Made by a program: the position numbers and the translations under genes. The notes below the pieces were generated by a model. That model worked only from the letters and a program-made list of their open reading frames with translations, was not told the DNA's origin and ran no database searches. Positions 54,552 to 62,639 of a stretch of DNA of 64,000 nt are shown piece by piece. Each line of letters opens with the position of its first letter. Position 1 is the stretch's first letter. The DNA comes from Streptomyces tateyamensis (GTDB lineage Bacteria > Actinomycetota > Actinomycetes > Streptomycetales > Streptomycetaceae), in assembly GCF_003205575.1 (NCBI RefSeq), contig NZ_PYBW01000047.1, positions 1 through 64,000 on the forward strand. The letters are read 5' to 3'.

Positions 54552-55886
54552 GTGTCCGACACCCGCCGGCTCTGCGCCGCCCTGCTCCCGCTCACCGCCC
54601 TGGTCGCCGCCCTCGCGCTGACCTTCACCACCGGGGGCACCCTCGGGCACCCCGGCCCGCTGGCCCTCTGGTACCCCGTGGACCTGGTGCTTTTCGCGGT
54701 GGCGGTGTGGGCGCTGCGCCGGTTGCCGGCCCGGCAGGTGTCCGCGCTGGTGCTGGCCGGCGCGGTCGCGGCCGCCGCGGTGGCGCTGGTGGCGGCGCCG
54801 CGCACCAGTGACGACGCCTACCGGTACCTGTGGGACGGTCAGGTGCAGGCAGCCGGCCACTCGCCCTACGCCTACCCGCCGGACGCACCCCAGCTGGCCG
54901 GCCTGCGGGCCCGGGCCCCCGAGCTCTACCCCGTGACCGGCTCCTGCACGGGATGGGACCTGCGGCGCGCCGCGCCCGGCTTCTGCAGCCACGTCAACCG
55001 GCCCGCGGTGGTCACCATCTACCCCGCCGTGGCCGAGTACTGGTTCCTCGGGCTGCACCTGGTGGCGCACGGGCACGGGGTGCGGGCCGCCCAGGCGGGC
55101 GGCGCGCTGCTTGCGGTCGCGCTGACCGCGCTGCTGCTGGCGGTGCTGGCGCCGCGGCGGCGGTGGCAGGCCGCCCTGTGGGGGTGGTTCCCCGGGGTCG
55201 CGGTGTGGGCGGTCAACGACGCGCACGTGGACACGCTCGGGGCGCTGTTGGCGGTGGCCGGCCTGACGCTGACCGCCCGCGGGCGCGGCTGGTGGGGCGG
55301 GGCGGTGCTGGGGGCGGCGGCCGCGGTCAAGCTGCTGCCCGCGCTGGTCCTGCCGGGCGCGGCGGCGCGGGGGCGGGGCCCGGGGTGGTCGGTGCGGGTG
55401 CTGCTCGCCGCCGCGGGGGTGTTCCTGCTGAGCTACCTGCCGTACCTGCTGCTCTCCGGGCCCAAGGTGCTCGGCTTCCTGCCTGGCTACCTGCACGACG
55501 AGGGGTACGAGGGGGCGCAGCCGCGGCGGTTCGCGCTGCTGCGGCTGGTGCTGCCGGACTCGCTCGCCGCGCTGGCGGCGGGGGTGGTGGTGGTCGCGGT
55601 CGCGCTGCTGGTGCTGCGCACCGGCGACCCGGCCCGGCCCTGGGACGGGGCGCTGCTGGTCAGCGGCACCGCGCTGCTGGCGCTCACCCCGGCCTACCCC
55701 TGGTACGGGCTGCTGGTGGTGGCGCTGGTGGGGCTGGCCGGCCGGTGGGAGTGGCTCGCGGTGCCGGCGGCGGGGGAGGCGGCGTACCTGACCCAGGGCG
55801 GGGCGCAGCTGGCGGGGTACGCGGTGGCGCTCGCGGTGGTGGCGGGGGCGGCTGCGGTCCGCCACCGCCGGGGGCGGCGGGCGTGA
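54552..55886 (+). CDS. GT87-type polyprenol-phosphate-mannose-dependent mannosyltransferase
   Basis: The 444-residue protein has about ten membrane segments and the conserved loop SDDAYRYLWDGQVQAAGHSP, whose Asp pair fits GT-C catalytic acids. Such enzymes add mannose from polyprenyl phosphate-mannose to cell-envelope glycans. GTG 54552 is likely the first transcribed codon. A strong hairpin follows the stop. Confidence 0.85.
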   Translation: MSDTRRLCAALLPLTALVAALALTFTTGGTLGHPGPLALWYPVDLVLFAVAVWALRRLPARQVSALVLAGAVAAAAVALVAAPRTSDDAYRYLWDGQVQAAGHSPYAYPPDAPQLAGLRARAPELYPVTGSCTGWDLRRAAPGFCSHVNRPAVVTIYPAVAEYWFLGLHLVAHGHGVRAAQAGGALLAVALTALLLAVLAPRRRWQAALWGWFPGVAVWAVNDAHVDTLGALLAVAGLTLTARGRGWWGGAVLGAAAAVKLLPALVLPGAAARGRGPGWSVRVLLAAAGVFLLSYLPYLLLSGPKVLGFLPGYLHDEGYEGAQPRRFALLRLVLPDSLAALAAGVVVVAVALLVLRTGDPARPWDGALLVSGTALLALTPAYPWYGLLVVALVGLAGRWEWLAVPAAGEAAYLTQGGAQLAGYAVALAVVAGAAAVRHRRGRRA

Positions 55887-55896
55887 GCCGACTGCT

Positions 55897-55936
55897 GCGC
55901 CCTCCGCCGCGGGCTGTCTGCCGCGGCGGAGGGCGC
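55897..55936. terminator. Bidirectional hairpin terminator
   Basis: A perfect 16-bp stem, GCGCCCTCCGCCGCGG with its complement around GCTGTCTG, separates the convergent GT87 and dodecin genes. Confidence 0.92.
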
Positions 55937-55950
55937 CTGGTGACGGCGGG

Positions 55951-56169
55951 TCAGGACGGCACGTCGTCCAGCCGGAAACCGACCTTCACCGTCACCTGGT
56001 AGTGCTTGATCGCGCCGTCCTCCACATGGCCGCGCACCTGCACCACCTCGAACCAGTCGATGTTGCGCAGCGTCTGCGAGGCGCGGGCCAGCGCGTTGCG
56101 GATCGCGGCGTCGCTGCTCTCGTGCGAGGAACCGACGATCTCGGTCAGCCGGTAGGTGTGTTCGGACAT
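55951..56169 (-). CDS. Dodecin (flavin-storage protein)
   Basis: The 72-residue protein matches dodecin: MSEHTYRLTEIVGSS, RNIDWFEVVQVRGHVEDG with the flavin-stacking Trp, and HYQVTVKVGFRLDD. It forms a dodecamer that stores flavins or CoA. GGAGGCC precedes ATG 56169. Confidence 0.93.
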   Translation of the reverse strand: MSEHTYRLTEIVGSSHESSDAAIRNALARASQTLRNIDWFEVVQVRGHVEDGAIKHYQVTVKVGFRLDDVPS

Positions 56170-56269
56170 GGAGGCCTCCGGGGCGGGCGGGGTGCGGAGC
56201 GGCTGTCCCCTCCACCGTGGCCCATCCCGCCCACGCCCGCGAGCGGGACCGGTCCGCCCGGGTGCCCGC

Positions 56270-56989
56270 TCAGGGCCCGTCCGGCCGGTCCCGGCCGGCC
56301 CGCCGCACGGCCACGAAGTGGCGCCCCTGCGCCGTCCAGCGCTCGTACTCGCGCAGGCCCGCGTGCTCGGCCAGGCGCAGCGCCGCGTCCGTACCCAGCC
56401 GGGCCCAGCGGAACGGGGGCCCGGTGCGCCCGGCCGCGTCCTCGACCCGGACGGTGACCCGCTCGTCCACCGGGTGCGGCTCCACCTCCGCGAGCAGCAC
56501 CCCGCCGGGGGCGAGCAGGTGGGCGACCCGGCGCAGCAGGGCGAGCGGGTCGCCGCCGATGCCCAGGTTGCCGTCGGCCAGCAGGGCGGTGCCCCAGCGG
56601 CCCTCGCCGGGGAGCCGGTCGAAGACCGAGCGGCAGAGCGCCGCCCCGCCCAGGCCCCTGGTGCGGGCCACCGCGGTGGGGGTGAGGTCCACGCCGAGCG
56701 CGGGCAGCCCGAGCGCGAGCAGCTCGGTCACCAGCCGCCCGGGCCCGCACCCGATGTCCAGCACCGGCCGGGCCGCCGTCAGGCAGCGCCGCAGCAGGCT
56801 CCGGTCGGCCGGCCCGGGCGGGGCGCACCAGTCCTCGACGGCCAGCGGGTGCCGGCCGCCGTCGGAGCGCCGCAGCCAGAGCGGCCCGCGCCCGGTGCGC
56901 ATCGCCTCGGCGAACGGGTCGTCGGCCCAGGGCCGCACCTGAGGCGGCGTCAGCTCGACCGGGCCGGCCACCAGTTCCGCCGCGCTCAC
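56270..56989 (-). CDS. SAM-dependent methyltransferase
   Basis: The 239-residue class I methyltransferase has motif I LDIGCGPGRLVTELL and LLAPGGVLLAEVEP. GTG 56989 overlaps the stop of the GT2-DUF2064 gene, forming a two-gene operon. The substrate may be the product of that enzyme. Confidence 0.88.
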   Translation of the reverse strand: MSAAELVAGPVELTPPQVRPWADDPFAEAMRTGRGPLWLRRSDGGRHPLAVEDWCAPPGPADRSLLRRCLTAARPVLDIGCGPGRLVTELLALGLPALGVDLTPTAVARTRGLGGAALCRSVFDRLPGEGRWGTALLADGNLGIGGDPLALLRRVAHLLAPGGVLLAEVEPHPVDERVTVRVEDAAGRTGPPFRWARLGTDAALRLAEHAGLREYERWTAQGRHFVAVRRAGRDRPDGP

Positions 56990-58308
56990 CGGTGCACCCG
57001 GGCCGCGTGCCAGCTGCGTGCGAAAGCGCTGTCCGGTGCCAGCGCCGCCACCGCCGCCGCGTCCTCCGCCGTGTCCACGTCGCGCAGCTGCGGCAGCCGG
57101 GCCACCCGCAGCCCCGCCCGCGCCAGCCGGTCCGCCACCTCGGCCCCCGTGGTCGGCGTCGACATCGCCACCCCGAGCAGCACCCGCTCGGCCAGCGCCG
57201 CGCTCGGCCGGGCCAGCCCCAGTGCCCAGAACCCCCCGTCGGCGGCCGGCCCGAACCAGGCGTCCACGCCCTCGCGGGCCACCGGTGCCAGCGGCTCGGC
57301 CAGCATCGGGGCGGTCAGCTGCGGCGTGTCCATCCCGACCAGCAGGGCGGGCGCCTGCGGGGCCAGCTCGGCGGCGGCCGCGAAGGCGGCCGCCAGCCGG
57401 ACCTCCAGTCCGCCGCCGACCTGCGGCAGCACCGTCCAGCCGGGCGGCAGCCAGTCGCCGTCCAGCGCCCCGTCCAGCACCAGCAGCCGGCGTCCGGCCG
57501 GCACGGTGGACAGCGTGCGCAGCGTGTCCACCAGCGCTGCCCGGGCCAGCTCGGCGGCGAGCTGCGGGGTACACGGCGGGCAGAGCCGGGTCTTCACCCG
57601 GCCCGGCACCGGTGCCTTGGCGATCACCAGCAGGGTGGCGGGCGGCGCGGCCAGCACCGCCCGCATGTCGCGCACCGCCTGCCGGGTGCCGCGCACCGTG
57701 CCGGTCACCTTGGAGCGGCCGGACCTGGGCCGGTAGTCCACGTCCACCTCGGCGATCCGCAGCCCGGCCGCGCTGGCGCCGAGCACCATCTCCAGCGGGT
57801 AGCCGGAGCGCCGGTCGCCCAGGCCCAGGGCGAGCAGCCGGTCCCGCCGGGCGGCCCGCATCGGGCCCAGGTCGTGCAGGTCGGCGCCGGTGCGGGCCCG
57901 CAGCCGGCGGGCCAGCACCGCGTTGGCGACCCGCGCGTGGGCCGGCCAGGCGGCGCGGGTGGTGGGCCTGCGCCGGCCGAGCACCAGGTCGGCCCGGCCG
58001 GCCAGCACCGGGTCCACCACCCGGGGCAGCTGGGCCGGGTCGAGCGAGCCGTCGCAGTCCAGGAAGCAGACCAGCTCGGCGGTGGCGGCGAGCAGCCCGG
58101 TGTGGCAGGCGGCGCCGAAGCCGCGCCGCGGCTCGGTGCGCACGGTGGCGCCGAGCGAGCGAGCCAGCTCGGCCGAGCCGTCCCGGGAGCCGTTGTCCAC
58201 CACGATGGCGCGCCAGCCGGGCGGGATCCGGCCGAGCACCCAGGGCAGCGCCGCCGCCTCGTCCAGGCAGGGCAGCACCACGTCCACGCAGGAAGGAGAA
58301 GGAGTCAC
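56986..58308 (-). CDS. GT2 glycosyltransferase fused to a DUF2064 (cofC/rSAM-type) domain
   Basis: The 440-residue protein has an N-terminal family 2 glycosyltransferase (VLPCLDEAAALPWVL, VVDNGSRDGSAELAR, FLDCDGSLDPAQ) and from about residue 230 a DUF2064 nucleotide-transferase-like domain (IAKAPVPGRVKTRLCPPCTP, LVGMDTPQLTAPM). The fusion suggests that one protein both activates and transfers a sugar; that is inference. GTG 58308 is preceded at six bases by the -10 TAGCGT, so it looks leaderless. Confidence 0.87.
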   Translation of the reverse strand: MTPSPSCVDVVLPCLDEAAALPWVLGRIPPGWRAIVVDNGSRDGSAELARSLGATVRTEPRRGFGAACHTGLLAATAELVCFLDCDGSLDPAQLPRVVDPVLAGRADLVLGRRRPTTRAAWPAHARVANAVLARRLRARTGADLHDLGPMRAARRDRLLALGLGDRRSGYPLEMVLGASAAGLRIAEVDVDYRPRSGRSKVTGTVRGTRQAVRDMRAVLAAPPATLLVIAKAPVPGRVKTRLCPPCTPQLAAELARAALVDTLRTLSTVPAGRRLLVLDGALDGDWLPPGWTVLPQVGGGLEVRLAAAFAAAAELAPQAPALLVGMDTPQLTAPMLAEPLAPVAREGVDAWFGPAADGGFWALGLARPSAALAERVLLGVAMSTPTTGAEVADRLARAGLRVARLPQLRDVDTAEDAAAVAALAPDSAFARSWHAARVHR

Positions 58309-58355
58309 CCCGCCACGCTAGGCACCGGAACCGGTCCGAGCGTGGCAACGCCACC

Positions 58356-58371
58356 TTACGGAAGTCGGACG
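58356..58371 (+). promoter_or_regulatory. Two-component motif copy 3 (TTACGGAAGTCGGACG)
   Basis: It lies 48 bases upstream of the GT2-DUF2064 start in inverted orientation, the same geometry as copy 1 to its gene, and 27 bases before copy 4. Confidence 0.75.
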
Positions 58372-58382
58372 GCCGCCAGGTG

Positions 58383-58398
58383 TTACGGAAGTCCTACG
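58383..58398 (+). promoter_or_regulatory. Two-component motif copy 4 (TTACGGAAGTCCTACG)
   Basis: It starts 68 bases upstream of the response-regulator GTG, with a -10 TATGCT (58438-58443) seven bases before that codon. It is identical to copy 1 and suggests autoregulation. Confidence 0.78.
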
Positions 58399-58450
58399 AT
58401 CCGCCCGGGGGCGGACGGGGCACCGCGCCGGGCTGCCTATGCTCAGAGGC

Positions 58451-59197
58451 GTGACCGAGACTTCCGCGCCGCCCCCCGCCCGGATCCTGGTGGTGGACGA
58501 CGACCCCACCGTGGCCGAGGTGGTGGCCGGCTACCTGCACCGGGCCGGCTACGCGGTGGACCGGGCCGCTGACGGGCGCGCCGCCCTGGAGCGCGCCGCG
58601 CTGGGCCGGCCCGACCTGGTGGTGCTCGACCTGATGCTGCCCGAGCTGGACGGCCTGGAGGTCTGCCGGCGGCTGCGCGCCGCCGGTGGACCGGGCCCGG
58701 CGGTGCTGATGCTGACCGCCAAGGGCGAGGAGGCCGACCGGATCCTGGGCCTGGAGCTGGGCGCGGACGACTACGTGACCAAGCCGTTCAGCCCGCGCGA
58801 GCTGGTGCTGCGGATCGGCGCGGTGCTGCGCCGCCAGGGCGCGGCAGCGGCGGTGCCGGCCGGCACCGCCGCGCTGCGGGCCGGTGACCTGCGACTGGAC
58901 CGGCCGGGCCGCCGGGCCTTCCGGGCCGACCGCGAACTCGCGCTCACCCAGCGCGAGTTCGACCTGCTGGCGTTCTTCCTGCAGCACCCCGGGCAGGCCT
59001 TCGGGCGGGAGGAGCTGATGCGGCAGGTGTGGGGCTGGGACTTCGGCGACCTGTCCACCGTCACCGTGCACGTGCGCCGGCTGCGCGAGAAGGTCGAGGA
59101 CGACCCGGCCGCGCCCCGCCTGATCAGCACCGTGTGGGGCGTCGGCTACCGCTTCGACCCGGCCCCGGTCGATTCCGCCGAGGGAGTCGTGGCATGA
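58451..59197 (+). CDS. OmpR-family response regulator
   Basis: The 248-residue protein has a receiver domain with the acidic pocket VVDDDP, phosphoacceptor Asp60 in LVVLDLMLPELDG and Lys in VTKPFSPREL, then a winged helix (LTQREFDLLAFFLQHPGQAF, VTVHVRRLREKVEDDP). GTG 58451 has AGAGG and motif copy 4 upstream. It overlaps the kinase gene (ATGA). It is the natural candidate to bind the five-copy motif. Confidence 0.95.
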   Translation: MTETSAPPPARILVVDDDPTVAEVVAGYLHRAGYAVDRAADGRAALERAALGRPDLVVLDLMLPELDGLEVCRRLRAAGGPGPAVLMLTAKGEEADRILGLELGADDYVTKPFSPRELVLRIGAVLRRQGAAAAVPAGTAALRAGDLRLDRPGRRAFRADRELALTQREFDLLAFFLQHPGQAFGREELMRQVWGWDFGDLSTVTVHVRRLREKVEDDPAAPRLISTVWGVGYRFDPAPVDSAEGVVA

Positions 59198-60351
59198 AGG
59201 ACCTGCTGCTGATCGCGCTGTTCGCGGCGCTGGGGGCCGGGGCCGCCGGCCTGGTCGGCTGGCCGGCGGTGCGTCAGCTGCGCCGCCGCTCGGTGGCGCT
59301 CTCGCTCTTCGCGGTGGCCGTGGTGACGGTGGCCGCGATGACGGCGGGCACCCTCGCGGTGGCCCAGGCGATGTTCCTGTCGCACCACGACCTCGGCGTG
59401 GTGATCACGGTGACCTGCATGGCCGCCGTGGTCTCGCTGCTCACCGCCGCGGTGCTGGGCCGCCAGGTGGTGGCCGGCAGCCGGGCGCTGACCGTGGCCG
59501 CGCGCACCGTCGGCAGTGCCGACGGGTTCGCCGCGCCGAACGGCCCGCTGGGCGCCGAACTCGCCGAGCTGAGCGCGGAGCTCGCCGCCACCAGCGCCCG
59601 GCTGGCCGAGTCCAGGCAGCGCGAGCAGGCGCTGGAGGCGTCCCGTCGCGAGCTGGTCGCCTGGATCTCGCACGACCTGCGCACCCCGCTGGCCGGCCTG
59701 CGCGCGATGGCCGAGGCGCTGGAGGACGGGGTGGCCGAGGAGCCGGCCCGCTACCACGCCCGGATCCGCACCGAGGTGGACCGGCTCACCGGCATGGTGG
59801 ACGACCTGTTCGAGCTGTCCCGGATCCAGTCCGGCGCGCTCACCCTGAACCCGTCCCGGGTCTCCGCCTACGACCTGGTGGGCGACGCCATCGCCGGCGC
59901 CCACCCGCTGGCCCGCGAGCGCGGGGTACAGCTGCACGGCGACCGGGTCGAGCCGGTGCCGGTGGAGGTGGACGGCCGGGAGATCACCCGGGTGCTGGGC
60001 AACCTGCTGGTCAACGCGATCCGCGCCACCCCGGCGGACGGGGTGGTGGCGGTGGCCGCCCGGCGGGAGGCGGACCGGGTGGTGCTCTCGGTCACCGACA
60101 GCTGCGGCGGCATCCCGGAGGCCGACCTGGCCCGGGTCTTCGAGACCGGCTGGCGCGGCGGCACCGCCCGCACCCCGCGGGCGGTGCGCCCGGACGCGGT
60201 GCAGCACCACGGCGACACCGGGGCAGGCCTGGGCCTGGCGATCGTGCGCGGCATCGTCGAGGCGCACGAGGGCCGCGCCAGCGTGCGCAACGTAGCCGGC
60301 GGCTGCTGCTTCGAGATCGCCCTGCCGGCGGCGCCGGTGCTGGTCACCTGA
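59194..60351 (+). CDS. Sensor histidine kinase
   Basis: The 385-residue kinase has two membrane helices near the N-terminus (about 4-24 and 35-60, with a third at about 69-90), a HAMP-like linker, the H-box WISHDLRTPLAGLRAM (His160) and ATPase boxes GNLLVNAIRATP and GAGLGLAIV. There is little extracytoplasmic sequence, so the signal may come from the membrane itself. It pairs with the preceding regulator. Confidence 0.94.
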   Translation: MKDLLLIALFAALGAGAAGLVGWPAVRQLRRRSVALSLFAVAVVTVAAMTAGTLAVAQAMFLSHHDLGVVITVTCMAAVVSLLTAAVLGRQVVAGSRALTVAARTVGSADGFAAPNGPLGAELAELSAELAATSARLAESRQREQALEASRRELVAWISHDLRTPLAGLRAMAEALEDGVAEEPARYHARIRTEVDRLTGMVDDLFELSRIQSGALTLNPSRVSAYDLVGDAIAGAHPLARERGVQLHGDRVEPVPVEVDGREITRVLGNLLVNAIRATPADGVVAVAARREADRVVLSVTDSCGGIPEADLARVFETGWRGGTARTPRAVRPDAVQHHGDTGAGLGLAIVRGIVEAHEGRASVRNVAGGCCFEIALPAAPVLVT

Positions 60352-60455
60352 GGCGTGGTAGGGGTGTCCCGGTCCCGATCCGGGGTGGTGGGGCGGGGCG
60401 GCCCGTGGCCATGTTGGTTCCACGAGCGCGGGTGGTCGAGCGGGGGAGACGGGTC

Positions 60456-61343
60456 ATGGCACGGGTACGGGCGGGCAGCCTGGAGGTCGAGTACCAGGAG
60501 ACCGGCGCGCCGGACGCCCCGGTGCTGCTGCTGATCGCCGGAATCGGGGCCCAACTGACCAGCTGGCCGGACGAGTTCTGTGAACTGCTGGCCGACCGCG
60601 GGTACCGGGTGGTCCGGTTCGACAACCGCGACTGCGGGCTGACCAGCACGCTGGGGCGGCCGACCGGCTACCGGCTCACCGACCTGGCCGAGGACACCGT
60701 GGCCCTGCTGGACGCGCTCGGGGTGCCCGCCGCGCACGTGGTGGGCTCCTCGATGGGCGGGATGGTCGCCCAGCACCTGGCGATCGACCACCCGGACCGG
60801 GTGCTCAGCCTCTGCTCGATCATGTCCCGCCCCGGCGACCCGAGCAGTGGCCAGCCCCGCCCGGACGTGCTCGCGGCCACCTCCGCCCCGCCGTCGGCCC
60901 GGCCGGACGAGGCGGCGGCGAGCGTGGTCTGGTTCCAGCAGCTGGTGGGCTCGCCCGGCTACCCCGTGCCCGTCCAGGAGCTGCGGGCGGCGGCCGAGCT
61001 GGCCCACCGGCGCGCGTTCCGCCCGGAGGGGTCGCTGCGGCAGCTGTTCGCGATCCACGACGCCGCCGACCGCACCGCGGGCCTGGCCTCGGTCACCGTC
61101 CCCACCCTGGTGATCCACGGCGAGCAGGACCCGCTGGTCGGTCCCAGCGGCGGCCGGGCCACCGCCGCCGCCGTGCCGGGCGCCGAGCTGTGGCTGGTCC
61201 CGGGCATGGGCCACGACCTGCCGCGTCCGCTCTGGCCCGCGCTGACCGCCCGGATCGCCGCGAACGCCGCCCGGGCGGACCAGGTGCACCGGGCGGAGGC
61301 GGCGGACCTGGCGGACCGTCGGCCCGAGGCGGTCAGCGGGTAG
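60456..61343 (+). CDS. Alpha/beta hydrolase
   Basis: The 295-residue hydrolase has the nucleophile elbow VVGSSMGGMVAQ, acid GEQDPLVG and GMGHDLP for the histidine. It resembles proline-iminopeptidase/esterase-like hydrolases of unknown substrate. GGGGGAGACGGG precedes ATG 60456. It overlaps the convergent epimerase gene by 11 bases. Confidence 0.85.
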   Translation: MARVRAGSLEVEYQETGAPDAPVLLLIAGIGAQLTSWPDEFCELLADRGYRVVRFDNRDCGLTSTLGRPTGYRLTDLAEDTVALLDALGVPAAHVVGSSMGGMVAQHLAIDHPDRVLSLCSIMSRPGDPSSGQPRPDVLAATSAPPSARPDEAAASVVWFQQLVGSPGYPVPVQELRAAAELAHRRAFRPEGSLRQLFAIHDAADRTAGLASVTVPTLVIHGEQDPLVGPSGGRATAAAVPGAELWLVPGMGHDLPRPLWPALTARIAANAARADQVHRAEAADLADRRPEAVSG

Positions 61344-62388
61344 CGGCCGCCGCGAACTGCGCCATGCCGGCGGTGAACTCCACGGCCGGCCGCCAGCCCA
61401 GCTCGGTGCGCAGCCGGGCCGAGTCCGCCGTGACGTGGCGGACGTCGCCCAGCCGGTACTCGCCGGTCACCACCGGGGCGGGCCCGCCCACGGCGGCGGC
61501 CAGCGCGGCGGCCAGCTCGCCCACGGTGCGGACCGTGCCGCTGCCCGTGTTGTACGCCCGCACCGTGCCCGGGGCGCAGTCGGCGAGTGCGGCCAGGGCC
61601 AGCGCGTTGGCCGCCGCGACGTCCGCCACGTGGACGAAGTCCCGTCGCTGGCGCCCGTCCTCGAACACCTGCGGCGCGCGCCCGGCCGCCAGCGCCGAGC
61701 GGAAGATCGCGGCGACCCCGGCGTACGGGGTGTCGCGCGGCATCCGGGGGCCGTACACGTTGTGGTAACGGAGCGTCAGGACCGCTCCGCCGCAGGCCCG
61801 GGCCCAGGCGGCGGCGAGGTGCTCCTGGGCCAGCTTGGTGCTCGCGTACACGTTGCGCGGGTCGACCGGGGCGTCCTCCGCGGTCAGCCCGGGGAGCAGG
61901 GCGGCGCCGCAGTGCGGACAGGGCGGTTCGAACCGGCCGGCGGCGAGGTCGGCCTGCCGGCGCGGGGCGGCCGGCACCACCCCGTGCGCCGGGCACTCGT
62001 ACCGCCCCTCGCCGTAGACCACCATCGAGCCGGCCAGCAGCAGCCGGTCCACGCCGGCCCGGGCCATCCCGGCCAGCAGCACGGCGGTGCCCAGCTCGTT
62101 GCAGCTCACGTACGCGGGCGCGTCGGCGAAGTCCTGGCCGAGGCCGACCATCGCCGCCTGGTGGCAGACCGCGTCCACCCCGCGCAGCGCCCGGTCCACC
62201 GCGGCCGGGTCGCGCACGTCGCCGACCAGCAGATCTACCCCGGCGGGCAGGTCCACCCCGGCCCGGCCGTGCGGGTGCGCGGCGGGCAGAAGCGCGTCCA
62301 GCACCCGGACCCGGTGGCCGGCCGCCGCCAGCTGCGCGGCGACGGCGGAACCGATGAACCCGGCACCGCCGGTGAGCAGGATCTCCAT
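61333..62388 (-). CDS. NAD-dependent epimerase/dehydratase with a cysteine-cluster insertion
   Basis: The 351-residue extended SDR has the NAD loop TGGAGFIGSAV and the catalytic YASTK. Between them, RYECPAHG and PPCPHCGAAL form a Cys/His group like a zinc knuckle, which usual nucleotide-sugar epimerases lack. The ATG at 62388 is six bases after a -10 TAGCGT and so looks leaderless. Motif copy 5 lies upstream. Confidence 0.87.
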   Translation of the reverse strand: MEILLTGGAGFIGSAVAAQLAAAGHRVRVLDALLPAAHPHGRAGVDLPAGVDLLVGDVRDPAAVDRALRGVDAVCHQAAMVGLGQDFADAPAYVSCNELGTAVLLAGMARAGVDRLLLAGSMVVYGEGRYECPAHGVVPAAPRRQADLAAGRFEPPCPHCGAALLPGLTAEDAPVDPRNVYASTKLAQEHLAAAWARACGGAVLTLRYHNVYGPRMPRDTPYAGVAAIFRSALAAGRAPQVFEDGRQRRDFVHVADVAAANALALAALADCAPGTVRAYNTGSGTVRTVGELAAALAAAVGGPAPVVTGEYRLGDVRHVTADSARLRTELGWRPAVEFTAGMAQFAAAATR

Positions 62389-62438
62389 GCCCCGACGCTA
62401 ACCCGGCGGCGCCGCCCGGCCGGGCCGTCGCGCGCTGC

Positions 62439-62454
62439 TGTCAGACTTCCGTGA
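62439..62454 (-). promoter_or_regulatory. Two-component motif copy 5 (TCACGGAAGTCTGACA)
   Basis: The diverged copy starts 66 bases upstream of the epimerase ATG in direct orientation, the same distance as copy 2 to the GT87 gene. Confidence 0.65.
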
Positions 62455-62639
62455 GATCTCCCGGCGGCTCGGCGGGACCTTCGGCCGGAGCGACTGTCAG
62501 CCGAACACCATGGACTCACTCGAACTGATGGATGATCACCGATCTTGCTGCTTCCGGGCGCCGGACTGCCTACATTGTGCTGTGCGGGGCGTGCTCGGGG
62601 CCGCCCCGGCAGTCGGACGACGCCTGGGAGGGGCCAGCA

